From Bacteroidales bacterium UBA5342 (GTDB taxonomy: Bacteria > Bacteroidota > Bacteroidia > Bacteroidales > UBA5342), in assembly GCA_002408065.1 (NCBI GenBank), contig DHQI01000018.1, positions 1 to 19,068 of the forward strand: 19,068 nucleotides of DNA. Direction: 5' to 3'. Under the pieces are notes generated by a model. The model did not search any database and was not told the origin of the DNA. It saw only the letters and a list, made by a program, of their open reading frames with translations. Each line of letters starts with the position of its first letter. Position 1 is the first letter of the stretch. Shown piece after piece: positions 1 through 6,233 of the stretch. The translations under genes were made by a program, and so were the position numbers.

Positions 1-76
1 CCTAAGGGATGTACATCGGGATGATAGGCTTAGGGTGAGATTCCCTTTGCCTACTCGACCAATTTATCGTTGTAGC
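1..76 (+). repeat. Possible partial attC-like site (left edge)
   Basis: This GC-richer segment precedes an AT-rich gene. It contains a nested hairpin: TAGGC (25-29) pairs with GCCTA (49-53), and GGG (33-35) pairs with CCC (43-45) around a 7-base loop. It ends in TCGTTGTAG (68-76). A segment ending in the same TCGTTG core lies just behind the gene at 1242-1247. Structured segments ending in GTTG around a single gene are what integron cassette arrays look like, but the left arm would lie outside the window and no integrase is visible. The assignment is inference. Confidence 0.25.
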
Positions 77-137
77 TGATTTGAAAACACACCTGAATTA
101 TAACATCAGACACAAAAGCGAAGACTAAAACAGAAAG

Positions 138-1178
138 ATGATAAAAAACAAAAACGCCCAATGGATTGTAAGAGCATTATTGCTTGTTGGAACTGCAGTT
201 TCACTGTTTTTTGTACCTTGGATTTTGGTAAGGGCTTGGATTTCACCGCTTCCTGATACCATTCAAGAACAAGTAGATGAAGCCATAGCTTTTGGTTTTG
301 ATGGTATGATTGTTTACGTAGATCAAGCAGGAGAACAAGCCAAGTTTTATACCGGCGGTTGGAAGGATAGAGAAAAGAAAATCCCAGCTGACCCCAATTC
401 ATTGTTCAAAATTGCCAGTATTAGTAAGTTGTATACAGCCGTAGCAGCTACGAAATTAGTTAAAGAAAAGCGTTTGTCTTTTGATAAATCATTATCAGAA
501 TATCTTCCCGAACTAAAAGGAAGAATAGAAAATGCCGATGATATCACCTTGAAAATGATGATTCAACATCGTTCGGGTATTCCAAATTTTACAGATAATC
601 CGGCTTTTTGGGAAAATGAAGAAGAAAATGGTAAAAACGCTTTAGATTTTGCTTTAGACTTACCTGCTTGCTTTAAACCAGACCAAGGATATGCGTATTC
701 AAACACGAATTATTTATTGCTTCGTAGGATTTTGGATAAGGTTTTAGGATACAATCACAATATTTACATCAAAGAAAAAATATTAATTCCCCTTGAGTTG
801 AAAAATACCTACTTTTCTATAAATGAAGTGGATTTGGAAGATGTGATGAGCGGATATTATGTAGGAATCGAAGACGATTTCAAAGCCCGGGAATTTGGAA
901 TGCTAGCAACAGCAGAAGATGTGGGTACATTCCTAAGAGCTTTAAATGATGGTTCAGTATTTGAGGAGGGAGAAAAGGAAATATACCCTTACGAATATAG
1001 TCACGGCGGTTTAGTGATTGGTTACCAGAGCTTGGCAGAATACCACAAAGATATAGATGCAGTAGTTATTCAGTTTATCAACACGACGGATTTTGAAGGT
1101 TATGAGTGGAATTTGTCTGAAATTATTATTAACCGAATTGTGAAAATAATAAGAAAGAAAAATAGCCATAACGATTAA
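138..1178 (+). CDS. Membrane-anchored serine hydrolase, beta-lactamase (class C / S12) family
   Basis: This 346-residue protein has a hydrophobic N-terminal segment (about residues 9-32) that probably anchors it with the catalytic domain outside the cytoplasmic membrane. The three landmarks of the S12/class C fold are visible: the nucleophile motif S94-I-S-K97, the Y187-S-N189 motif, and H289-G-G where classical beta-lactamases carry KTG. An HxG third motif is common in D-amino acid peptidases and esterases of this superfamily, so peptidase or esterase activity is as likely as beta-lactam hydrolysis. The substrate cannot be told. The ATG at 138 gives a full signal-anchor. The gene is clearly more AT-rich than the housekeeping genes at 5-12 kb, and its stop codon lies inside the attC-like segment that follows. 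Both points suggest acquired DNA. Confidence 0.85.
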   Translation: MIKNKNAQWIVRALLLVGTAVSLFFVPWILVRAWISPLPDTIQEQVDEAIAFGFDGMIVYVDQAGEQAKFYTGGWKDREKKIPADPNSLFKIASISKLYTAVAATKLVKEKRLSFDKSLSEYLPELKGRIENADDITLKMMIQHRSGIPNFTDNPAFWENEEENGKNALDFALDLPACFKPDQGYAYSNTNYLLLRRILDKVLGYNHNIYIKEKILIPLELKNTYFSINEVDLEDVMSGYYVGIEDDFKAREFGMLATAEDVGTFLRALNDGSVFEEGEKEIYPYEYSHGGLVIGYQSLAEYHKDIDAVVIQFINTTDFEGYEWNLSEIIINRIVKIIRKKNSHND

Positions 1179-1250
1179 GTTTTGAAATGGCCTGAAAGGC
1201 CTGGTATGGGCTTTTCCGCACCCTTCCGGATATGCACGCACTCGTTGGAG
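1168..1250 (+). repeat. Possible attC-like recombination site after the serine hydrolase gene
   Basis: AACGA at 1170-1174 and TCGTT at 1242-1246 form the outer arms of an imperfect palindrome spanning 77 bases. Inside it, the arms 1187-1199 and 1221-1233 pair over about ten positions with mismatches. The 3' end continues as GTTGGAG, close to the GTTRRRY box of attC sites, and the upstream gene's TAA (1176-1178) lies within the element, as is usual for gene cassettes. The left box (CCATAAC) fits RYYYAAC only in part. It could instead be an unrelated hairpin or a remnant of another element. Confidence 0.3.
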
Positions 1251-1527
1251 GTATTTTCAGTCCCGACTTAGCTAAATATAAGGATTTTTAATCTGCTGCA
1301 GGTTAGAATTAGATCAAAGGCTTATATTTGTGTTATAAACCCTTTTAAATTGGAAATTGTTTCAATACCAGAAGACTACAAATGCAGTTTAGTCGTAGGT
1401 TATTCCGGAGAAAAAGGACTACTTGACATTGTATTTGTATAAATAATCGGATTATAAATCCTGATATTTTAAAAGCTTGGATTGCCATTGTAAATCAGCG
1501 TAGCTAAATCCTAGCAATGAGAGTTAA
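1251..1527. other. Intergenic stretch with a short orphan open frame
   Basis: No complete gene is seen between the hydrolase and the minus-strand terminator. Plus-strand frame 1272-1442 is open without an ATG. Its last 30 or so codons read like protein (for example EIVSIPEDYKCSLVVGYSG), so it may be the relic of a small gene that lost its start. The rest is AT-rich and I see no RNA gene or repeat in it. Confidence 0.3.
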
Positions 1528-1559
1528 CAAAAAAAGACAAACCCACAGGCCTGTCTTTT
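1528..1559 (-). terminator. Rho-independent terminator for the NPD-like gene
   Basis: Read on the minus strand, an 8-pair stem AAAAGACA/TGTCTTTT is extended by two G-U and two C-G pairs to a TGTG tetraloop, and followed directly by TTT. It lies 22 bases behind the stop codon at 1581, where the transcript of the 565-residue gene should end. Confidence 0.8.
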
Positions 1560-1580
1560 CTTACGTTGTATGTCCGGGGT

Positions 1581-3278
1581 TTAGAGTATCCCCAATTCCT
1601 TGTAGTAGTTGATGCCATTTTCCAGGTTGGCTTCAAATTTTTTGATCTCGCGTTCGGCTTTTTTGTCGCCTTCCTTTAGTTGATCTTTTTTCTCTTTTAG
1701 TATCTCCTGATACATATTTAGTTCTTTGATAAACATATGCGGGCGGGGCGTATTGTTAAGGTACGAGGCCTTGCCGTAGATGTGTTGGCACATTTTCTCC
1801 AGATTCATTTCCTCAGAAAAATAAGCCAGGTTAGGGCCGGGGCACACCACTGTAGGCGCCGAAAAGGCTGGTTTGATATCGTGCGATTGCAGGGTAGCGT
1901 TGCCCAACCCCACACAGAGGCAGTCTTTGGTCAGGATTTTGTCCATTTCTATTTGCTCATCGGCCTCTGATAAGCCTTGGGCTTTTATTTCTGCTATCTT
2001 CTGTTTCTGATAGCTGTGCGAGGCCGTACAGATAGGCTGTTCGGTAAACTCGGTGTTGAATTTCAGAAATTGCTTAACACAGGCAAAACCCGCCTTGCCT
2101 TGCGCCATATGCTGACGTTTCAGGGCATCCTGTTCCGGGCGGCGTACATTATTGAAAGGAACGCCTAATGGCGATGCTTGACTCAGGAACAGCTCTTGTT
2201 CGCCGGCCTCTTTCAGTACATCCAGCGTTTCCTTATCGATGCTAACCACATCCGGCGCCAGCATAAAGGGCGTTCCCCAGCCCACAGCATCCATCCCGTA
2301 ATGGTCCATTAGGAATTGGTGCTCTTCGGGCGTGCCTACACCGCCTTGTGCCGAAATCTGAATACCCGGCTCTTCATTGGGGCTGTTCAGTTCCTTCTTG
2401 GCCAATGCTGCCTGATAAGCTTCGCGGCAGGTGGCCAGTAATGAATCGCGTTTTTCTTTGAACTCCTGGAGTACAGGACCCAGCAATACACCGTTGGACG
2501 GAAAGGCGTGTCCGCCACAGTTAAGGCCCGATTCTATGCGGTATTCCGATACCCAAATACCCTTGTTGGCAAAAATCTTACCCTGTACCAAAGCCGAGCG
2601 AAAATCGCTCACTTTCAGGATGACTTTTTTCTTTAACTCGCCATTGGCATTCGGAAAAAAATCTTTGAACCTTTCCATGTAAGTAAACAGCTTAGGGTTC
2701 ATGCCAGCCGAAAAGACAATAGACGAACTTAGCTTGCTTTTAGCAAAACCACGCAGGGCCGAATGAGCGTCGTTGTGCTCACTGGGAAGGGCTTCACCGT
2801 TTTTGTAGTTTACCTTGTCCAGCTTGGTCATGATGTTTACATCTATCTCACCAATAGGGAGATGATTGTGTACCCATTGCTTAAAATCATCTTTTAGCTG
2901 TTGGCTCTTTTCCGCTAAATGGAATTGCTTGCTAATAGGCGAGTGCTTAGGGAGCAGACTCAGGTATTTTTCGAATTCACCACCTGCTTCGGACACTGAC
3001 TTCTTAAGGTTGGCGACTTTGCTTTTCACGATGTCATCGACCATGTTCAGGTAAGAGGTGATGCGCTTAGCACGAAAATCCTCGACCTTAGAGCTAATCC
3101 CCTTGAAGGGAAGATTAAACTCGCGGCAGTATTTTTCGCGCAGTTGTTCCATCAGCAGATCATCTACCATGGAAATAACAGAATCGATACCATAAGCAGC
3201 CACTTTTACCGGTGTATCCACCGTATATCCCAAACCCATCACAGGGATATGGAATGAATGTGCTTTGTTGATGTGCAT
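1581..3278 (-). CDS. NPD/PfaD-like flavin TIM-barrel protein with Cys-rich C-terminal region
   Basis: This 565-residue cytoplasmic protein has no signal peptide. The N-terminus (IPVMGLGYTVDTPVKVAAYG, residues 11-30) resembles the barrel entry of nitronate monooxygenase, FabK and PfaD proteins. E249-S-G-L-N-C-G-G-H257 resembles their EGxEAGGH active-site loop, and ISAQGGVGT (308-316) followed by WGTPFMLAPD (334-343) resembles the FMN-phosphate loop. A flavin-dependent oxidoreductase is therefore likely; the substrate is unknown. It is longer than ordinary nitronate monooxygenases (about 320-400 residues). An insertion of about 140 residues separates the N-terminal strand from the rest. The C-terminal third carries cysteines at 400, 417, 453, 455, 479 and 497, then a charged, probably coiled helix (about 525-560). 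It stands alone, ends at a strong terminator, and is preceded by a long leader with a REP-like palindrome. Confidence 0.6.
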   Translation of the reverse strand: MHINKAHSFHIPVMGLGYTVDTPVKVAAYGIDSVISMVDDLLMEQLREKYCREFNLPFKGISSKVEDFRAKRITSYLNMVDDIVKSKVANLKKSVSEAGGEFEKYLSLLPKHSPISKQFHLAEKSQQLKDDFKQWVHNHLPIGEIDVNIMTKLDKVNYKNGEALPSEHNDAHSALRGFAKSKLSSSIVFSAGMNPKLFTYMERFKDFFPNANGELKKKVILKVSDFRSALVQGKIFANKGIWVSEYRIESGLNCGGHAFPSNGVLLGPVLQEFKEKRDSLLATCREAYQAALAKKELNSPNEEPGIQISAQGGVGTPEEHQFLMDHYGMDAVGWGTPFMLAPDVVSIDKETLDVLKEAGEQELFLSQASPLGVPFNNVRRPEQDALKRQHMAQGKAGFACVKQFLKFNTEFTEQPICTASHSYQKQKIAEIKAQGLSEADEQIEMDKILTKDCLCVGLGNATLQSHDIKPAFSAPTVVCPGPNLAYFSEEMNLEKMCQHIYGKASYLNNTPRPHMFIKELNMYQEILKEKKDQLKEGDKKAEREIKKFEANLENGINYYKELGIL

Positions 3279-3328
3279 TATTATTTTTTTTAAATTCTAA
3301 CGTGTAAAAAAGTGTTTGAGAAAAGGTA

Positions 3329-3518
3329 AAGGCTGGAAGCCTTATCTATCTCAGCCCAAGGCAAAGCCTTGGGAATATGAACAGTGTTGAAAAAGAGCCC
3401 TGTAGGGGCGACTTAGCTTCTATGTTGTTATAAGCCGCCCTTTCAGGGCTCATGTAATTGTTTTATCCTTTTGCCCAAGGCTTTGCCTTGGGTTGAAATA
3501 AGTCGCACTTCCAGTGCT
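3329..3518. repeat. Composite REP-like palindrome, about 190 bp
   Basis: The segment is symmetric about base 3423. CCCAAGGCAAAGCCTTGGG at 3355-3373 recurs in inverted orientation at 3474-3492. The block at 3395-3415 (GAGCCCTG...GACTTA) recurs inverted at 3431-3451 with 18 of 21 positions matching. Outer small hairpins at 3331-3341 and 3505-3517 also mirror each other. Each unit is a GC-rich hairpin followed by a conserved GACTTAT-like tail, the build of REP elements mobilised by Y1 (RAYT) transposases. No transposase is in the window. The element lies between the distant promoter and the start of the 565-residue gene. Confidence 0.75.
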
Positions 3519-3556
3519 CTTTTGTTTTTACTTGTAAAACTATTGTACGCTTATAT

Positions 3557-3586
3557 AAAAAAAGAGCTGACACAGTGGTCAGCTCT
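3557..3586 (-). terminator. Strong hairpin with U-tract just after a promoter
   Basis: AGAGCTGAC (3563-3571) pairs perfectly with GTCAGCTCT (3578-3586) around a 6-base loop. On the minus strand it is followed by a run of six to seven T (3563-3557), a textbook intrinsic terminator. On the plus strand it is followed by GATTGTTTTT, which is weaker. It begins only about 10 bases after the likely start point of the minus-strand promoter at 3604-3633, so it would end transcripts at about 40 nt unless read through. Confidence 0.75.
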
Positions 3587-3603
3587 GATTGTTTTTAATG
3601 CTG

Positions 3604-3633
3604 CAAAGATAATATTTTGCCCGCGTTTAGCAA
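3604..3633 (-). promoter_or_regulatory. Bacteroidetes-type promoter (TTG-N19-TATCTTTG), minus strand
   Basis: The -7 element TATCTTTG occupies 3611-3604 and the -33 TTG occupies 3633-3631, with exactly 19 bases between. It points toward the 565-residue gene, whose ATG lies about 320 bases downstream beyond a terminator hairpin and the REP-like palindrome. Confidence 0.6.
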
Positions 3634-3659
3634 TAAAATGTTACAAAGTGTGGTCTTAA

Positions 3660-3965
3660 ATGAATATATAGTCATTTTAGATCTGTCACACTTATACATT
3701 AAATTGTTATGTTCATAATATCAGATAATTATAATATGTTGTCACTTGTGGTGGGAATTCTTTTTACCATGTTGGACTTATATTTATAATGCCGTAGGAT
3801 GGGAGCACGACAAAGCCAAGCAAGATCTTGTGGACTTATCAGCCTTGATGTTCTGGAATTAATAATGTTGTAGATGAGGGAGGGCCGGGTAGTTTGAACA
3901 GCCCGGAGAGAAGGTTGTGGTATTAACCTGTTTTGTTCCGTTGTTGTAGTGTGATTTAATAAAAT
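3660..3965. other. Intergenic stretch before the toxin-antitoxin pair
   Basis: No gene is seen. A short GC hairpin, CCGGG/CCCGG with a 12-base loop, lies near 3894-3915, and GGACTTAT occurs twice (near 3774 and 3833). This may be decayed sequence; I cannot assign it. Confidence 0.3.
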
Positions 3966-3995
3966 TTGACAGTACGGATTAAATACTTATATTTG
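3966..3995 (+). promoter_or_regulatory. Promoter of the toxin-antitoxin operon (TTG-N19-TATATTTG)
   Basis: The -33 TTG is at 3966-3968 (within TTGACA) and the -7 TATATTTG at 3988-3995, separated by exactly 19 bases. The first ATG of the antitoxin is only 13 bases after the -7 element, so the leader is likely under 10 nt if translation starts at 4009, or about 15 nt if it starts at 4018. Confidence 0.7.
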
Positions 3996-4008
3996 TACGT
4001 GTAAAAAT

Positions 4009-4275
4009 ATGGAGGCTATGGACGCAAAATTGACATTAAAGCTTGATAAATACGTTATTGACAAAGCGAAAGTGTATGCTTCTTCTCAAAAAAGAAGTCT
4101 TTCTCGCTTGATTGAGTCGTACCTGAAATCAATAGTTGATACGGATAAAACAGAAACTAAGGATGAAATAGAAATTTCTCCTTTTGTTAAAAGTTTACAA
4201 ACCGGAGTGAAAATTCCTACTGATTTTGATTATAAAGAAGCCTATGGCGATTACTTAGCAGAGAAATACAAATGA
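4009..4275 (+). CDS. DUF6364-like antitoxin of a type II toxin-antitoxin pair
   Basis: This 88-residue protein has a ribbon-helix-helix-like N-terminus: a strand LTLKLDKYVIDKAKVYA, then a basic turn SSQKRSLSRL, then a helix ending near residue 43. Such a dimer would bind its own promoter. The C-terminal tail (about 68-88, acidic and aromatic) is the part that usually wraps the toxin. It overlaps the downstream PIN gene by 4 bases (ATGA), so the two are translationally coupled. A second ATG at 4018 (MDAKLTL) is an equally plausible start and would give 85 residues. Autoregulation through the strong promoter just upstream is expected for this class but not shown here. Confidence 0.75.
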   Translation: MEAMDAKLTLKLDKYVIDKAKVYASSQKRSLSRLIESYLKSIVDTDKTETKDEIEISPFVKSLQTGVKIPTDFDYKEAYGDYLAEKYK

Positions 4276-4694
4276 AAGAGAAATTATTTTTAGACACAAA
4301 CGTAGTCATAGACTTGCTTGGAGAAAGAGAGCCTTTCTATGTATCTGCTGCAAAAATTGCCACACTTGCCGATAAAGGAAGAATCCAAATCTTTGTTTCT
4401 GCATTAACATATTCGACGACTTATTATTTGTTGGCAAGATTTGAAAACAGCGAAGTTATCAAAGAAAAAATAAGAAAATTTAAAGTCATCGCAGAGACTT
4501 CGGATTTGACTGATAAAATTATAGATAAAGGACTAGCTTCTAGATTCTCTGATTTTGAAGATTCGCTACAATATTATTGTGCATTGAAAATGGATTGTAA
4601 TATCATTATCACAAGAAACGGAAAGGATTTTAAAGAATCTGAAATTCCGGTTTTAACACCTGATGAATATTTAAATAGTTTTAGGTCCAACTAA
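4272..4694 (+). CDS. PIN-domain toxin (VapC-like ribonuclease)
   Basis: This 140-residue protein has the PIN fold signatures: FLDTNVVIDLL with D8 near the N-terminus, F92-S-D94-F-E96-D97 in the middle, and TRNGKDF with D119 near the C-terminus. These acidic residues would bind the Mg2+ ions used to cut RNA. The length is normal for the family, and all catalytic positions appear intact. It starts inside the stop of the antitoxin gene. The RNA target (tRNA, rRNA or mRNA) cannot be predicted. Codon use is AT-rich, as in the antitoxin, which fits a mobile module dropped between housekeeping genes. Confidence 0.85.
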   Translation: MKEKLFLDTNVVIDLLGEREPFYVSAAKIATLADKGRIQIFVSALTYSTTYYLLARFENSEVIKEKIRKFKVIAETSDLTDKIIDKGLASRFSDFEDSLQYYCALKMDCNIIITRNGKDFKESEIPVLTPDEYLNSFRSN

Positions 4695-4766
4695 AAACTA
4701 CACCTAATAATGGCTTATAGTCAATGGTGGGTGGGTGCTAATTTTTGAGCGATGGATTCCACACTG

Positions 4767-4792
4767 ACTTTCGTGTTGTCCCGACAGAAAGT
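4767..4792. other. Hairpin between convergent genes
   Basis: ACTTTC (4767-4772) pairs with GAAAGT (4787-4792), with a further TGTC/GACA inside. It lies between the stop of the PIN gene and the stop of the DUF493 gene. No T-run follows on either strand, so it is at best a weak terminator. Confidence 0.3.
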
Positions 4793-4848
4793 TGTACTCA
4801 ATCTGCCACTGTGCTCATAGTTAAACCGTTTTGTTGTAACATGGGGCC

Positions 4849-5124
4849 TTACAAAGACATCACCCCTTCAATCTCTTCCAGTTGTTGTGTCAGGTCGATG
4901 ATGTCTTGTGATGATTTCATATAGGTCACACAGGTCATCGATACATATTTCAAGCTGCTAGTGTGCTTAAACTTGAGTTGTGCACCTTTGGGCATCATGC
5001 TTTTAGCCAAATCTACTTTCCCGTCTTTGTTAGGAATCACAAATTTGAACATATAGCGCAAAGGCCATTTTTTATTGTCATCTAAAAGCTCTTTAAGCTT
5101 CAAGTATTTTTCTTTCGTTTGCAT
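4849..5124 (-). CDS. DUF493 (YbeD-like) family protein
   Basis: This 91-residue soluble protein has the DUF493 pattern: a central KWPLRYMFKFVIPN strand, then KGAQLKFKHTSSLKYVSMTCVTYMKSS, then a C-terminal helix with the conserved IEGVMSL ending. The family has a small ferredoxin-like, ACT-like fold. In enterobacteria YbeD lies near lipoate genes, but its role is not settled and no lipoate gene is nearby here. The ATG at 5124 is 19 bases after a full promoter at 5144-5173, so it is probably transcribed on its own rather than from plsC. Confidence 0.8.
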   Translation of the reverse strand: MQTKEKYLKLKELLDDNKKWPLRYMFKFVIPNKDGKVDLAKSMMPKGAQLKFKHTSSLKYVSMTCVTYMKSSQDIIDLTQQLEEIEGVMSL

Positions 5125-5143
5125 AAATCAAAAAATTGGAGGG

Positions 5144-5173
5144 CAAAAATAATACTTTCCGGCTTGGTGGCAA
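5144..5173 (-). promoter_or_regulatory. Promoter of the DUF493 gene (TTG-N19-TATTTTTG)
   Basis: On the minus strand, TTG at 5173-5171 and TATTTTTG at 5151-5144 are separated by exactly 19 bases, giving a leader of roughly 15 nt before the ATG at 5124. The promoter lies between the gene and the GGGTAACA repeat island. Confidence 0.7.
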
Positions 5174-5191
5174 AAGGGAGGTGGGAGATAA

Positions 5192-5241
5192 GGTAACAGG
5201 GTTGCTGGGTAACAGGGTAACAGGGTAACAGGGTAACAGGG
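5192..5241. repeat. Tandem 8-bp repeat, unit GGGTAACA
   Basis: Four perfect head-to-tail copies occupy 5207-5238, with a partial copy before (GGTAACAGGG at 5192) and degenerate copies after (GGGTAGATA, GGGTCGATA). The array is intergenic, upstream of the DUF493 promoter. An 8-bp period suits slipped-strand length change. Confidence 0.85.
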
Positions 5242-5291
5242 TAGATAGGGTCGATAGGTAATTCTAGGTGGATAATTCCGGTACTCAAACG

Positions 5292-5333
5292 CCAGCAGCT
5301 AAAGGCCAAGAGCTAACCGCCAAGAGCTAACCG
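5292..5333. repeat. Tandem 14-bp repeat, unit CCAAGAGCTAACCG
   Basis: Two perfect copies (5306-5319 and 5320-5333) follow a diverged copy, CCAGCAGCTAAAGG (5292-5305). The array ends 10 bases beyond the plsC stop codon and is unrelated in sequence to the GGGTAACA array nearby. Confidence 0.85.
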
Positions 5334-5343
5334 CCAATCGCCA

Positions 5344-6078
5344 TTACCCTTCCACTTCCACTCTTATCAATCGTTCAACCTCACTCACGATTTCACCTGC
5401 ATCTTTCCCTTTAGGGTCAATAGCCGGAAAAATGGTGTAGCTAATCCTTTGGCCTAATTGTAGCCATACATCACTTTTGGCAATGAGGTCGCTATGGCCT
5501 TTTATGGCAAAAGGAACAATAAGCGCATTAGGGGCCGAGCGAAGTAGTGTACTTACGCCGGCAGCCTGAAAGGTTTTTACTTTGCCGTCTTTGCTGCGTG
5601 TGCCTTCGGGGTAGATACAGGCGGCATAGTTGTTTTCTTTTATGTGTTTGCCCAGTTTGAATAGTTCGCGTACGGCTTGTCCGCCATTGTCGCGGTCTAT
5701 CAGTGCCGAACCACCTTTGCGCAGGTTATACGAAATGGTGGGGATGCCTTTGCCCAGTGAGGCTTTGGCCACATATTTTACCGTGTTTTTACGGAATAAG
5801 TGGGCGATGATAGGAATGTCGTAAAAGCTCTGATGGTTAGAGACAATGATGATAGGGCGTGAATTGTCCGGTATGTTTTCCTTGCCTTTTATAGTGACTT
5901 TAGAGCCTAAGAAATAGGGTGCTTTCGTTAAAAAAAAGTTAAGCCAAACGATGACTTTCAGTCGTGCATTCTCGCCAAATACGCGATGAGCCACTACCTG
6001 AAAAACATGAAAAATGCCAAAGACGATCCCGTAGTAAAGATGCGAAAGAGGTGAAAGTATGTAGGTCAAAATTTGCAT
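5344..6078 (-). CDS. plsC: 1-acyl-sn-glycerol-3-phosphate acyltransferase
   Basis: This enzyme transfers a fatty acyl chain to lysophosphatidate to make phosphatidate at the inner membrane. The 244-residue product has hydrophobic N-terminal segments and the acyltransferase blocks in order: NHQSFYD (catalytic H82 and D87), KGGSALIDRDN, YPEGTRS (about 156-162) and VPFAI (about 188-192). The frame is open upstream to a TTG at 6090, but that codon lies within the -7 element TATCTTTG (6095-6088). The ATG at 6078 is therefore taken as the start, leaving only 9 bases between -7 element and start codon. The terminator of the cysteate-synthase-like gene stands upstream, so it is a separate unit. The 3' end is followed by the two tandem-repeat arrays. 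Confidence 0.88.
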   Translation of the reverse strand: MQILTYILSPLSHLYYGIVFGIFHVFQVVAHRVFGENARLKVIVWLNFFLTKAPYFLGSKVTIKGKENIPDNSRPIIIVSNHQSFYDIPIIAHLFRKNTVKYVAKASLGKGIPTISYNLRKGGSALIDRDNGGQAVRELFKLGKHIKENNYAACIYPEGTRSKDGKVKTFQAAGVSTLLRSAPNALIVPFAIKGHSDLIAKSDVWLQLGQRISYTIFPAIDPKGKDAGEIVSEVERLIRVEVEG

Positions 6079-6087
6079 AGCTAAAGA

Positions 6088-6095
6088 CAAAGATA
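6088..6095 (-). promoter_or_regulatory. Likely -7 element of plsC
   Basis: TATCTTTG matches TAnnTTTG exactly and is followed after 9 bases by the plsC ATG. No TTG occurs at the usual 19-base spacing upstream, so the -33 half is weak or absent. Confidence 0.5.
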
Positions 6096-6172
6096 GATGA
6101 TTATGTGTTTGTTGAATTATACTTCCAGTGTTTTTTTTCTTCCTGCAAATTACTGTATAATTATACCCGAAT

Positions 6173-6214
6173 ATAAAAAATCCCTGAAAGTCTTGTCAAA
6201 GTCTTTCAAGGATT
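6173..6214 (-). terminator. Terminator after the cysteate-synthase-like gene
   Basis: Arms 6179-6190 and 6203-6214 form an 11-pair stem with one mismatch around a 12-base loop. On the minus strand it is followed by a run of T (6180-6175). It lies 20 bases beyond the stop at 6234. Confidence 0.8.
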
Positions 6215-6233
6215 AATATTCAGAAATCATATC

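Noticed and set aside
2..79. Open plus-strand frame at the left edge (25 codons to a TGA)
   Set aside because: Too short, no family resemblance, and it overlaps the hairpin of the attC-like segment.
138..1178. Calling the hydrolase an antibiotic-resistance beta-lactamase
   Set aside because: The third motif is HGG rather than KTG and the fold family includes many peptidases and esterases; resistance cannot be claimed.
5207..5241. Possible CRISPR-like or telomere-like array
   Set aside because: The unit is only 8 bp with no spacers; it is a simple tandem repeat.
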